Origin: Typhlomys cinereus
Lineage: Eukaryota > Chordata > Mammalia > Rodentia > Platacanthomyidae
Assembly (NCBI GenBank): GCA_023101885.1
Contig: JALPQD010000303.1
Coordinates: 2,407,786-2,471,785 of the forward strand
Direction of reading: 5' to 3'
DNA: 64,000 nucleotides
Position 1 is the first letter of the stretch, and each line of letters starts with the position of its first letter. This document shows positions 23,350 through 34,084 of the stretch, piece after piece. The notes below the pieces were generated by a model. That model was not told where the DNA came from. It made no database searches and worked only from the letters and a program-made list of their open reading frames with translations. Both the position numbers and the translations under genes were made by a program.

Positions 23350-24000
23350 AAACCCCTTCCCCGCAGGGATCAGTAAATATCACAGAACAGGAAGCAAAAA
23401 GAATATAAAGATAGAGAAGGTATTATCACTGTGACCAGAAGTGAATGCAGAGAACCCCAGTTGCACAAATGAAGGGTAGGAATTGTGTTGTCATCATGAC
23501 ATGCACTACCTGTAAGGCTCAGGGTCCGCTGCAGAAGAGAGAGCAAATGGAATGTAATCGTCAGAAGATAGAGGAAAGTGCTGTGAAATGCTATTCTCCA
23601 AAATGACATAGCCATAGCAATCATGGATGCATAGCAAAAGTGGTTAGTTACACAGCCTATAGTGGACCTACATGGCCAATGGGCTATGAACTGAAGAACC
23701 CCCTTCCAATGGGGTCCTACAAAGTACTGATGATCAATGGGCAACCAACAGGTTTTGTGGGGGTCGAGGAAAACAACCAGTTGTGTGCCTATGGTGGAAT
23801 CTATTGAGTTCAAAGAGACGATATCAACCCCAGCATCACACAGGGGGCCCTGGGTAGAACCCAGTGTATACAAAACAAAGGACATGAATATGGAAGGAAG
23901 ACTTGAAGGGAGAGATGAATAGCGGGAAAGGGGTAATTGGGGAAGAGAGAGGAGAGGGTAAGCAAACTGTCAAAGAGCAAAATTCATCAATAAGAAGATG
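23350..24000 (+). mobile_element. L1 (Lx-like) 3' UTR, sense
   Basis: 'gctattctccaaaatgacat', 'agccatagcaatcatggatg', 'tgatgatcaatgggcaacca' and a purine-rich end resemble the sense 3' UTR of rodent Lx-type L1. This explains the 171-codon antisense ORF at 23370-23885, which I do not regard as a gene. Confidence 0.65.
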
Positions 24001-24734
24001 GAGGTAGGAAAACTCTTCTACTAAACAATCGCTAGTGTGTCTCCTGCAGATTTACCTGAGAGAAAACCAAAAGTGAGCAGAAATTAAAAGTATTTTTTTT
24101 ATTAAAGAAAGGTACAAACACCCACTATCACCTCCTTTATTTAGAGGTAGCTTCATATCACTACACAAGTTCTGAAAGTCGGCCATTCAGAGACTGCTTC
24201 ACTATGCATTTCCTGAATCAGTCACTTATCAGCAGTTTCTGAAAATAATGATAATCTTAAACTCCTGAAAGTCAGTCCCTCCGGGACAGTTTGCATTTCC
24301 CAACAGTAGCCAATCCACAATTGCCTTGGGCTTCTAAAAGAGCTGGTTCTGAGTTACTTTGCTCCACTGTCCGCAGTACACTAGTTGGGACTGTCAATTG
24401 CTAAATACTCGTAACTTCTTGTAAGACATGAGACCCTGTTTCAAAAAAACAAAACAAAACAATGAGTCCACCACATACAGGTATGCCAGCAACACAATAA
24501 CCATTATTAGAACATACAACCCAACAGGAAATGTAGATAGATGCATATACCTATCATTTCAGTCACTGACCTTTTTTTCCTGAAACACATCAGGCCAATG
24601 CAGTTACAAATCATTCTTTCTCTGAATTTATATGAGGAACACTTCATATAATCATAATCATGCACTGTGTTTTTTGGGATATGTTTCATGCATCTGACAC
24701 CATAAAGTATATCCATTTTGCTAGTTTTTTGTTT

Positions 24735-24850
24735 TGAATTTCATGTATTCCACATTGACCTTGAACTCGTTATATAGCTGAGGATGATGTTAAACTCCTG
24801 ATCTTCCTGCCTCCAATCCTAAGTGATAGGATTCCAGGCACTTTTGCTAG
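24735..24850 (-). repeat. B1 SINE, antisense
   Basis: 'ccttgaactcgttatatagc', 'aaactcctgatcttcctgcc' and 'gtgataggattccaggc' are antisense B1. Confidence 0.7.
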
Positions 24851-24899
24851 TATGGGGTAACAGAAAGGCTTCTTCACACCTCCACAATAAAGAACATTT

Positions 24900-25390
24900 T
24901 TGTAATTGGCTTTTATAGTTAATTGTTTCCTGAGTGCTTTACCACCAGTAGAATTTCCTCAATATAAAAACTTCTTTACTTATCCCCTTTCTCCTTTGAC
25001 TGCAGCTTGGAGAGCTAGAGGCAGGGTTGCTGCATTACAGACTCTGACGAATGTATAAATTCTAGATACAATTCTTTGAGTCAGATAGATGACCGGCAAA
25101 AACTTTTTCCAATTCTGTGGGTTGTCTTCACATTATTTTAAATAAATAATTTAATTTGATAATATCCAATTTTTCTGTTTTGTTGTATTACGTTATCATT
25201 GAGAAACGATTGCCTGACCCAAGGTTGTGAGTACTTGGCTCTGTGTTTCTTTGGGGAGCTCAATAATCTGAGCTCTTACCATTAATTTTTTATCCATTTT
25301 GAATTTTTTAATGGTGTGGCTATCTAGTTTTGACAAGACTATTCTTTCCCATTGAATTGTCTTGGTACCTTTGTTGAAAAGTTGTGTTAA
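24900..25390 (-). mobile_element. Old L1 3' part, antisense
   Basis: 'gtgggttgtcttcacattat', 'tttgataatatccaattttt', 'tccattttgaattttttaat' and 'ttggtacctttgttgaaaag' follow the antisense end of mammalian L1 ORF2. The frame is degraded. Confidence 0.75.
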
Positions 25391-25394
25391 ACTT

Positions 25395-25545
25395 TGCTTT
25401 GTTTTTACTGAGACAGGGTATCAGTCTATAATTCAGGATGACCTAGAATTCATTCTGTAACTCAGGCTGTCCTTAAATTCATGACAATCCTCCTTCAGCT
25501 TCTCGAGTGCTAGAAATACAGATGTGAGCTACCATGCCTGACTCA
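25395..25545 (-). repeat. B1 SINE, antisense
   Basis: 'actgagacagggtatcagtc', 'ctgtaactcaggctgtcctt' and 'agctaccatgcctgac' are antisense B1. It inserted next to the L1 fragment. Confidence 0.75.
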
Positions 25546-25549
25546 TTAA

Positions 25550-25735
25550 CCTACATATATATTTATACATACATATAATCGTATATATATTATATATATA
25601 AATACATAATACATATATGGCAAATGGCACACATGGAGGTCAGAAAACAACTTTCAAAGTTCAGTTTTCTCCTTCTAAGTCAAAAGTCAGTTTCTCCTTA
25701 CCCACCAAGATATCTTGCTGGCCCCAAACCTATAT
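25550..25735 (-). repeat. (TA)n-rich stretch and B4-like SINE, antisense
   Basis: 25553-25615 is an (AT)n-rich run. 25617-25730 has 'ggaggtcagaaaacaac', 'cagttttctccttctaagtc' and 'aagatatcttgctggcccc', an antisense B4-like end. Confidence 0.6.
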
Positions 25736-25914
25736 TTTAAACTTGTGCATATTTAAATATGACCAGAAGTTCCAATGGCACAATCACTTAGTGTTTGTAT
25801 TTATATGAAATACAATGAAATTTCCAAATAGTACATATTTATTAAGTAAAGGAAATACCCACTTCGAATTTTTTGTGTGGTATGCAAGTGTTTTACTCAA
25901 TATTGTCAATGAAA

Positions 25915-26030
25915 ACTGGGCTTGACTTGGTAGTACACGCCTGTAACCCTAGCACTTGGAAGGTGAGACAGGAGGATCATTACAAGCTCCAGGACAGCCA
26001 TGACTACATAATGAGACTCTGTCAAAAATT
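25915..26030 (+). repeat. B1 SINE
   Basis: 'gggcttgacttggtagtaca', 'cgcctgtaaccctagcactt' and 'gagactctgtcaaaa' give a sense B1. Confidence 0.75.
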
Positions 26031-26161
26031 TTTTCCCTATTTTGAACAAAATTTGTTCCAGATGAGATTTCAAAACAAGATAAGAGATTCTTTCATTCAG
26101 TTGCTAAAGAGTTCCCAGTGTGCTGCTTTTGATTGAACTCATAAAAATAAAATGTTGATAG

Positions 26162-26400
26162 GGGGCTGGAGAGATGGCTCAGGGGTTAAGTAAGCCTCTG
26201 CCTTGCAAGCAGAATTCCTGAGTTGAACCCTGGATCCCAAGAAAAGCACAAAAGACAGGGAAGCCCCAGACCAAAGCAAAAAGAAGGTAGAGCAATCAGG
26301 GATGATTTCCAAAATCCCTCTTGGGCCTCCACAGACGCACACAGTGCCTTTTGATAAATACGAGGACATAGAGACACATGCAGACCAAAAAAAAAAGGTT
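26162..26400 (+). repeat. B2-superfamily SINE
   Basis: Head 'ggggctggagagatggctca', older body, 'agagcaatcagggatgattt', and tail with A10 near 26390. Confidence 0.85.
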
Positions 26401-26579
26401 AGTAGATATTTGTGCAATGTTGATTCAAAGCTGGAATAAATGAATCATCCTATGGCAAATGATGAGCATATCATATGCTACATAAGACTGCTCAAACACC
26501 ATCTCATGTCCTTTCTGTTGAATGCTAAGCAATCGTCTGAAAAATTGTTCTCTTCCCCTCTTCTTCTCTTCTCTCTCTG

Positions 26580-26665
26580 GTTTTTTTTTGGCAGTACTGA
26601 ATATTGAATTTAGGGTGCATTCAAGGCAAGTCCTCTACCACTGAGCTACAGTCTCAGTCTTTCTC
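26580..26665 (-). repeat. ID-like SINE, antisense
   Basis: 'gcagtactgaatattgaatt', 'aggcaagtcctctaccactg' and 'agctacag' are the antisense ID pattern. Confidence 0.6.
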
Positions 26666-26997
26666 TATTTTTTTTGTTGTTGATTTTATTTTGTTTTGTT
26701 GAGGCAGAATCTCATATGTCCCAGAACTAGGATTTCAGAATTACAGATATGCACTACAGTGATCTGGAATTCTTGGCATCTGGATTTCTTGGTACTTACA
26801 TTAGAAGATCAGTTCAAGCCACCATGTTATCTCACCAGCTCCAAGGGGAAGGAGAGAACAATGACATCTGCACCAGACATCCCCTTTGGCATGGATAGGA
26901 GCCCCTTGGCCATTAGACCTGCAGACAGAATCTAAGGATTTAACATACTGGTTAAGTGTAGGAAGAAATTGCAGAAATAGGATTTAAAATTGGAAGG

Positions 26998-27410
26998 CAG
27001 GTGTCTGGAAATATAACTTAGTGGTAGAGTACCAACTTCATCTCTGAGGATCTAGGTGGATCTCTACCAAAGCATAGACACAAATTGGAAGACGTGATAT
27101 TCTTTTTTAATTTTTATTTATTTTTTCTTTTGCGTGTATGTGTGTGTATTTGTGTATGTGTGTGCTCTCGTGTGTGTGTGCATGTGTTTGGGGGAGTGTA
27201 CAAGAGAGCCCTTGAGTGTGTGTCAGTGGAAGCCCAAAGGTAAATCATCCTGGATTACTCTTCCATCTTATTGTTTTGTTCTGGGGCTTCTCAGATTTGT
27301 CTTCCAGGGCTGGAATGACAGGCCAGCATTTTTATATGTGATCTGGTGATCCAAATTCAGGTCTTTTACTTTAGAGACAAACGCTTTAACCACTGAGCTA
27401 TACCCCCAAC
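26998..27410. repeat. ID-like element (plus) and B2-superfamily SINE (minus)
   Basis: 26998-27085 is ID-like ('atataacttagtggtagagt'). 27105-27410 is an antisense B2-superfamily SINE with a (TG)n tail at 27133-27188, 'aagcccaaaggtaaatcatc' and the head complement 'accactgagctatac'. Confidence 0.7.
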
Positions 27411-27459
27411 CCAGAAGACAGGATGTTCTAAAAAATTTTATCCATCAACTACATAGCAT

Positions 27460-27990
27460 TTGGAATTGAGAAAGGTTCGCCTCATCCTTACTTGCTGTGT
27501 AGTCAGGCATAACTTTGAATTTCCTATCTCTAACTTTCTGAATGCTGGAATTGTGGGTATGTGCTTCCATGCCCAGTTTATGTAATCAAACCCAGAGGTT
27601 TATGCATGCTAGGCAGGCTCTACCAATTGAGCTATATACCAGTTTTTAACAGTCCTGAAAATTAAATCCATAGTTTTGTTTTGTTTTGTTTTGCATGTGC
27701 GTGTGTATGTATGTGTATTCTCAGAAGACACTGTGTGTGACTGTGGAGGCCCCGGAATCATTTGGATTATTCTGCTGCCTTTGGTTTTGCTCTGGGGTTT
27801 CCCAGGCTTTGGCTTCCACAACCAGAATTACAGATTGCCACCATTTCCACCTGGCATTTTAAAGTAAAGATCTGGTAATCAGAACTCAGGTCCCTTTGCT
27901 TGACAGTAAAGGCTTTAACAAACCCTGAGCCATCTCCCCAGCTCGTTTTTTTCAAATTTGTATAAATGGAATAAACCCAATTATTTTGAG
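27460..27990 (-). repeat. B1 remnant and B2-superfamily SINE, antisense
   Basis: 27470-27650 holds diverged antisense B1/ID words. 27676-27945 is an antisense B2-superfamily copy with 'gtgactgtggaggcc', 'ttgctctggggtttcccagg' and 'accctgagccatctccccag'. Confidence 0.7.
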
Positions 27991-28320
27991 AGTCCTTCAT
28001 TGTACGTCAGTAATTTATTTGCTTTTATGGATAAGTCATATTCTCTAACTGGTATATAACATGATTCGTTTACCTACCTAGTAGTTGATGGATATTTGCA
28101 TTGTTTCCAGTTTGAAGCTATTATGTATGTATAAACTCTAATAAACTATTTATACACAAGTCTTTGTATGGCCATATGTCTTCATTTTCTTGGGTTAATT
28201 CCATAGTTCCCTCCTCCCATTCACATTTACTCTTTTTATTTGCTTGTTTTGTTTTCTGTGGATTACATTTAGGACCTCAATGTATGCTAGGTAAGAACTC
28301 TACCACTGAGCTATATGCTC
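27990..28320 (-). mobile_element. L1 3' fragment, antisense, with ID-like element
   Basis: 'cctagtagttgatggatatt' and 'gcattgtttccagtttgaag' are words from the antisense 3' end of old L1s. An antisense ID-like piece lies at 28255-28325. Confidence 0.6.
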
Positions 28321-28396
28321 AGACTCTTTTCTGTGTTTTTGATTTCTGCAATTTCAGCAACCTATGGTTCACTACAATATAAAAATATTAAAGGGG

Positions 28397-28411
28397 ATAG
28401 GTAGATAGATA

Positions 28412-28467
<56 letters not shown>

Positions 28468-28478
28468 GATAGATGAAA
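28397..28478. repeat. (GATA)n microsatellite
   Basis: About 17 near-perfect GATA/TAGA units, interrupted once near the right end. Confidence 0.95.
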
Positions 28479-28929
28479 TTCCAGAAATAGATAATACATA
28501 TGTTTTAAATTAAATACTATCTGGAATACATATGAAATTTGCCACCCTTTTCTGTGTGCTCACAATATAAATCATTCCTTTGTCCAGAGTGTCTGTGCCA
28601 TATCCTCTACCTGCTGATCAGTCAATAATCATCTTAGTTACCAGGTATTCATGGTACCACAGTGTTTGTGTTCAGGTAATCATACCTAGCCACTTTACAC
28701 TAGGTCAAAATGTCTACCTCATTCACTTCTGTACAAAACCACAAGAGGAGCAAGTACAATTTGGTAAGTTATTTTGAGAGACAGCCTATATTTACATAAC
28801 TTTTCTTACAGTATAATACAGGTATTCTACTTTATTGTTAGGTATGGTTGCTAATTTCTTGCTGTGCTCAATTTTAAACTAAACCTTATCAGCATTATGC
28901 TTGTATATATAGAATTCAGAGTAGTTTCA

Positions 28930-29315
28930 GGCATCTACTGAAGACTTAACTGCATGATGTGACATGGCACTCTTAAATTCACAATAGCAATGATTACCTA
29001 CACTAAGACCTGCACGAGACTGGGTGTGTGACTATGTTGTCATGAAGTGAAAAGGGGCTCATGAGGCCCCACCATTCCCTGAAGATCTGTCAGCAGATAA
29101 GTGGGTTAACCCAGCAGATAACTCCATGTTTCTGTAAATAATCCTTCACCTATGCTCCTATACATGATTCTAATAAAAGTCATTGTGGACACACACTGAA
29201 AGAGAAAGGGGACTAGTTGAAAAGGGAATCAGTGGAGGTGGAAGGAGGACAAGAGAGACTAAGAGTGCAAATATGATCAAAATATGTATGTGTATAAAAA
29301 TGTTATAATGAATCC
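28930..29315 (+). mobile_element. L1 (Lx-like) 3' UTR, sense
   Basis: 'acaatagcaatgattaccta', 'ggctcatgaggccccaccat', 'agatctgtcagcagataag' and the end 'caaatatgatcaaaatatgt' follow a rodent Lx-type 3' UTR. No ORF is left. Confidence 0.7.
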
Positions 29316-29439
29316 TGGATGGAGGTGGCTCTGACATGCTTATTTCAGTCTCCTGTCATAGCAGATTCCAGCTGAGATCGTCGCCTCCCGCCCTCTTTGA
29401 TATCCATTCCTATTCCTTTTCCTTTCCCTGTTCTTTTTT

Positions 29440-29687
29440 TTTAAACAATTTTTTATTTATTCAATTGTGCGTGTATGCATGTGTGCATATGTATGTGTGT
29501 ATGTGTGGACGCCTCCACCTCCTCTTTGTTTACTCTGCCCGGGGATTCACAGGCTCAGCCCTACAGGACCAGAAACGCAGGCCGCCCCTGCTTCCGCCCG
29601 GCGTCTATACGTGGGGTCTAGGATCCGAACTCAGGACCTTCTGCCTGCAAGGCAGAGGCTTAACCCCTGAGCCACCTCTCCAGCCCC
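29440..29687 (-). repeat. Young B2-superfamily SINE, antisense
   Basis: Near-identical to the other young copies: 'ttattcaattgtgcgtgtat', 'gaaacgcaggccgcccct' and 'gcctgcaaggcagaggctta'. Similar 'ccttttcc(t)...ctgttct' flanks suggest a target-site duplication. Confidence 0.9.
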
Positions 29688-30091
29688 TTCCTTTTCCTGT
29701 TCTATCCTTGTCTCACTTCCCAACACGTTCATCCTGAGACCACACACTCAGGCTACTGTGTGCTCTGCTTTAAAAAAAACAAAAAAAAACAAAACAAAAA
29801 CAAAACTTGGCTCATGGCAAGTTCCCATCCACTGAATAACAGGAAAAATAAATTTAGTTTCTTCCTGTCTAGTAACCTTACTTTAATACAATAATTTGGT
29901 AGTTATGTGATGTCTAGCCTGTGCAGCACATTAGATGATTATTTTCAGTTTTTCACACTCTCTTTAATATAGATTATTCATTCCTGCCCCACTAAGTGAA
30001 CTTGGCAATGAGATTCAGTTTGACCAGTGGAGTTTATTTGTTGTGTTGTTAAAACAGGCTCCAAGCACTCCGGTATTAAAAGAGCATGTTG

Positions 30092-30284
30092 GAGTTGGAG
30101 AGATGGGCTCAGGGGTTAAGACTCTGAGTTCAGATCTCAGGTCCCACATAAAAACACAGGATGGAAGCAGCATTGGCCTGCACTTCAGGCCCTGCTCGGT
30201 GGAGCTTGGGAAATTCTAGAGTGAAGCAAGAAGGAAGTAGAAACAATCCAGGATGATTCCTGAAGTCTTTCACAGGGACAGGCG

Positions 30285-30348
<64 letters not shown>

Positions 30349-30350
30349 TT
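30092..30350 (+). repeat. B2-superfamily SINE with long (CA)n tail
   Basis: Head 'agttggagagatgggctcag' is partly deleted after 'ggggttaag'. The body is of the older type, and the tail has (CG)-then-(CA)n at 30284-30346, one of the longest CA runs here. Confidence 0.85.
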
Positions 30351-30366
30351 GAAAAACAACAACAGT

Positions 30367-30612
30367 AGGGGCTGGAGAGATGGCTCAGGGGTTAAGCCTC
30401 TGCCTTGGAGGCAGAAGGTCCTGAGTTCGGATCCTAGACCCCACGTATAGACGCCAGGTGGAAGCAGCGGCGGCCTGCGTTTCTGGTCCTGGAGGGCGGA
30501 GCCTGTGAATCCCGGGCAGAGTAAACAAGGAGGAGGTGGAGGCGTCCATGGTGGTTTCTGAACTCACCCATGGTTCTATACACACGCACAATGAATGAAT
30601 ACATTTCAAAAA
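30367..30612 (+). repeat. Young B2-superfamily SINE
   Basis: A full young-type copy immediately after the previous SINE's CA tail. It ends with 'cgcacaatgaatgaatac' and an A-rich tail. Its 3' tail plus flank is duplicated in tandem to 30705. Confidence 0.9.
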
Positions 30613-30705
30613 AAAAGAAAAAAAAAAAAAACAGTAACTGCTTGTCTCGCACAATGAATAAATAAATTAAAAAAAAAAGAAAAAACAAAACAGTAACTGC
30701 TTGTC
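30590..30705. repeat. Tandem duplication of SINE tail plus flank
   Basis: The block from 'cgcacaatgaatgaatac' through an A-rich run to 'cagtaactgcttgtc' occurs twice in direct order (30585-30644 and 30645-30705), with different A-run lengths. A simple second SINE insertion would not copy the downstream flank. Confidence 0.75.
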
Positions 30706-30739
30706 CTAGAATGAGGGGATTTGTGAAATAGATTGGTTT

Positions 30740-31430
30740 TTCTTTTTCTACTTCATGTGTGTGTATATGAAGGCATGTGTGTTTTTCATGTGTGTATACA
30801 AATGCATGAATGCACTCGTGTATATGTGTACATGGAGGCTCAAAACTGATAGCAGGAATCATCCTCAATTACACTTCCACCTTATTCTTTTGATGCTAGG
30901 TGTCATGGTTAGGCATAGGTGTCAATTTGATGGTTGAGGGTTTGAGCTCTGGGCACATTTGTGGAGAATTAGTAGTTGAGTTGAGCCTAGAGCAAACCTA
31001 CAGGAGATTGTCTAGCTGATGGGAAAGGCCCAGTCTATGGTGGGTAGGATTAGGCCCTCGAAAAAATTACGGAGAGCTGGTTGGAGGAGTAGCATCCTTC
31101 TGTTCACTTGGCCAGACATGCTGGTCTGGCAAGTAAGGATTGTCTCTCTCTCAGCTGTTCTGTGGTGATGGTATGGCCAGTTCCCCCGGCCCTGGTGTTG
31201 TGTGTGCTCTCCTGTCAAGCTGGACTGAGAACTATAACCAGGAATCGTAAGAGAGAATAAACCCTTGTTCCCTTAAGCCATTTAATTATCATTTATCAGC
31301 AACCATGCAGACGAACTGCAATACTGGGTTTAGCCTTGCCTGTAGGGCTAGTCTAGCTAGCCAGGTTGCTCTGGGGATTCCTAGGCTCTGCATTCTGAAA
31401 TTATAGGCCAACTGCCCTGCAGTGGGCAGT
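30740..31430 (-). repeat. Antisense B2-superfamily SINE split by an LTR
   Basis: The left part (30740-30900) has the (TG)-rich tail and 'ttacacttccaccttattct'. It resumes at about 31323 with 'agccaggttgctctggggat' and 'cattctgaaattataggcca'. The MaLR-type LTR at 30901-31322 separates the two. Confidence 0.65.
30901..31322 (+). mobile_element. ERVL-MaLR-type solo LTR, family A
   Basis: A ~420-bp LTR starting 'tgtcatggttaggcataggt' and ending 'gcagacgaactgca'. An 'aataaacccttgttccctta' polyadenylation region lies near the 3' end. Similar 5-bp flanks (ctagg/ctggg) are consistent with ERVL-type integration. The same family recurs at 35281 (minus), 49062 and 49492 (plus), 58084 (minus) and 62905 (plus, partial). 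No gag/pol is attached. Confidence 0.75.
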
Positions 31431-31699
31431 ATAGCTAATATACTGTCTTCTGGCTGGTATGTTGACTTCTCTTAATGCAGTAAGTGTTAGGACTTAGACT
31501 CAAAGCTTAAAGCCAGGGATTCTGCTGACAAATGGATATATAGCCTAATAGACTATTGGAAGTGAAGGAAACTTTAGGAGGTAGGGCCTACTTGCACAAA
31601 ATAGGCCACTTAGGGGCATGTCCTAGAATGTTATGTTTTGTCTATGCCCATGAGGAGAGCAATATAAATATAAAGATGATCCTTTAGTTTGAATTTTTA

Positions 31700-31945
31700 T
31701 TTTATTTAAAAAATACTTTATTTATGCATTTGCAAAAGAGAGGCAGAGAGAGAGAGAGAGAGAGAGAGAAAGGCACCATGTGGGCTCTGGGGCTCAGGAT
31801 GCCAGGTTTGAGAGCAGGCCCCTTACCTACTAAGGTATCTCATTAGCTCTGAATTGGATTTTTTTGAAAGACAGATCTCATTATGTATCCCAGGCTGGTC
31901 TTAGCTCTTGACCCTCCTGCCTCAGCCTCCCAAATGCTAGGAACA
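31700..31945 (-). repeat. B4-like then B1 SINE, antisense, with (GA)n
   Basis: 31700-31856 has 'aaaatactttatttatgcat', a (GA)n run at 31746-31769 and 'aaggtatctcattagctc'. 31862-31945 is an antisense B1 ('cattatgtatcccaggctgg', 'ctcagcctcccaaatgctag'). Confidence 0.65.
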
Positions 31946-31954
31946 TATCCAGTT

Positions 31955-32553
31955 TTATAATTTGGATCTTGATTGTTCTCCAAAAGTCCATTAAAGGCTT
32001 TTCTGGAAACTTGAAGAGGTGGGATCTATTGGGAGAAATTTAAATCATTGGGAAAATATTCATGTGTGTGTGTGTGTGTGTGTGTGTCAGAGGGCACTGT
32101 GTGTCCCTGTGGAAGACCAAGGGTGATTTTCGGAATCATCCTGGATTGCTTCTACCTCCTTTTTGCTTTGCTCTGGGATTTCCCGGGATCTGCTCACCAG
32201 GGTTGGACGTTCAAGCTGCCAGCATTTTTTACCTGGGACCTGTGACCCGAACTCAAGACCTTCAGCTTTCAAGACAGAGCTCTCTCTCTAGCCTGGAAAA
32301 TATTCTCGAAAGGGACATTGGAACTATAATCTCTTCCTGTCTGTGTTTTGCCTCTTGACTGCCAGGAAGTAGTTCATCTCCTACCCACTTGCCCCTCCAT
32401 AGGCACGCTTCATTACAAGCTTCAAAGCAATGAATGTATCCAAGCATGGACTAAAACCTCTAAAACTTTGAGCCAAAACTGGTTTTTCATTTTTATAAGT
32501 GTATTATCTCAGGTAGCTTGTCACAATGACAGAAAACTGACTAATATAACAGT
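31955..32553 (+). mobile_element. MLT1-like MaLR LTR interrupted by a SINE
   Basis: 'tggatcttgattgttctcca' and 'gaagaggtgggatctattgg' lead into the left half. After the SINE (32060-32292) the right half runs through 'gggacattggaactataatc' to 'actttgagccaaaactggtt' and 'tagcttgtcacaatgacaga'. The order and end are those of an old MaLR LTR. Confidence 0.7.
32060..32292 (-). repeat. B2-superfamily SINE, antisense
   Basis: (TG)n at 32064-32087, 'agggcactgtgtgtccctgt', 'tttgctctgggatttcccgg' and 'gacctgtgacccgaactcaa'. The head is shortened. It is inserted in the MLT1-like LTR. Confidence 0.8.
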
Positions 32554-32559
32554 CATCTC

Positions 32560-33315
32560 TCAGTGTCTAAAAGAGACCAATTCCAGGATCCCTTGTAAAT
32601 ATCAAATCTTCAAATGCTGTAATTCCTTATATAAATTTGCATGGTAATTACATATGATCTAAACACATCCTCTGGTTCACATTAAATTATTTTTGGATTG
32701 TTCATGGTAACTAATACAATGTAAATTTCACGCAAATAGTTGCTATCTCATACCATTTGGGGGAAAAGTCTATGTGATTAGAACTGATGCTATTTCTTTT
32801 TCTGTGTATTTTCGGCCACAGTCGTTTGACACCACAGATGTGGGACCATTGGATAAGGAGGTTCTGTTGTACTGAACATGCTGTGCAGCAGTTTCCTCCA
32901 GATAGAAACATTGCATCCCGATAAGCTCAGGAAGTAAATAACTCACAAGTTTCAGGAAAGCTAGGAAACTTTCAGGATTCACAAGGCCCATTCTGAGATT
33001 ACAGAAGCAGCAAGATCTGCTGGGGAGAGGAAACTCCACCAGTAAAGTCACTTGCAGGTTATATAGAGATCTCAGGGATTCAGTTTCTGTGATGTCACAG
33101 AGCCGGCCTGAGCTTTTCACCGGTGCCTGCAAAGACCTCCTCGCCTATACTTCTGTAAGAAACTCCAATAAACTCATTGGCTCACCAAGCTGGACTTCAG
33201 GGAAACTGTTACTTCGGTCAATTATCTGCACCCTATGTGGTGTGAAGATATTTGTTCATGTCTCCTCAAGAAAAGTCACACAACAGTATGTAAAAACTGA
33301 CCATTTAAGAACCAT
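32560..33315. other. Unassigned sequence, possible LTR at right
   Basis: The right part contains 'ggttatatagagatctcagg' followed about 125 bp later by 'aataaactcattggctcacc', a spacing like that of an LTR promoter and polyadenylation signal. The minus ORFs at 32711-33132 have no recognisable domain. Confidence 0.35.
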
Positions 33316-33317
33316 AG

Positions 33318-33575
33318 TAAGATCTGAAGAGATGGCTCAAGGGTTAAGATTCTGCCTCGAAAGCAGAAGGACCTGAGTTCAGATCCCAGGTTCCATGTAA
33401 AAAAATGCCAGATGGGAAATGCATTTCTGGCCCTTGTTGGACGGAACCTGGGATATCCAAGAGCGATACAAAAAGGAGGTAGAAACAATCCAGGATGATT
33501 CCTGAAGTCATCTTTGGCCCTCCACAGAGACACATAGCACTCTCTGATATGAGCACACAAGCAAAACAAATTTAA
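33318..33575 (+). repeat. B2-superfamily SINE
   Basis: 'gatctgaagagatggctcaa', 'aggacctgagttcagatccc' and 'aacaatccaggatgattcct', with an A-rich end. Confidence 0.8.
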
Positions 33576-33798
33576 AAATTATAAAAAAGAGAGAACCATA
33601 TTAAAAATGGAAGTGCTTCTAGTGTTTCATCATTAAGTACACTAGAGAGGTAGAGACCAAGAGGTTGAGGCCAGCCAGGACTAAATAGTGACATAATGCA
33701 AAGCCGGAAATCAAAGAATTATATGTGATTGGCAAGTTCATGCAATATAAAGATGGTTGAATATTAAGAGATTTATTGATACTGCTCATGATGCTATT

Positions 33799-34069
33799 TT
33801 TTTATTCTATTGTGCATTTGCATGCGTGTGTATGTGTGTGCGTGTGTGTGTGTGTGTAGAACCATGGGTGAATTCAGGAACCACCATGGACCGCCTCCAC
33901 CTCCTCCTTGTTTACTCTGCCCGGGTACTCACAGACTCCGCCCTACCAGGACCACAAACGCAGGCTACCCCCGCTTCCGCCCGGCGTCTATACGTGGGGT
34001 CTAGGATCCAAACTCAGGACCTTCTGCCTGCAAGGCAGAGGCTTAACCCCTGAGCCACCTCTCCAGCCC
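33799..34069 (-). repeat. Young B2-superfamily SINE with perfect target-site duplication
   Basis: A young-type antisense copy. 'ctcatgatgctatt' lies at 33785-33798 and again at 34070-34083, a perfect 14-bp duplication. This marks a recent L1-driven insertion. Confidence 0.95.
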
Positions 34070-34084
34070 CTCATGATGCTATTA

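Noticed and set aside
23370..23885. 171-codon minus-strand ORF rich in hydrophobic residues
   Set aside because: It lies antisense to an L1 (Lx-like) 3' UTR and has no recognisable domain or retrocopy signs.
28397..28478. GATA array as a CRISPR-like or regulatory repeat
   Set aside because: It is a plain tetranucleotide microsatellite; there are no spacers, and the genome is mammalian.
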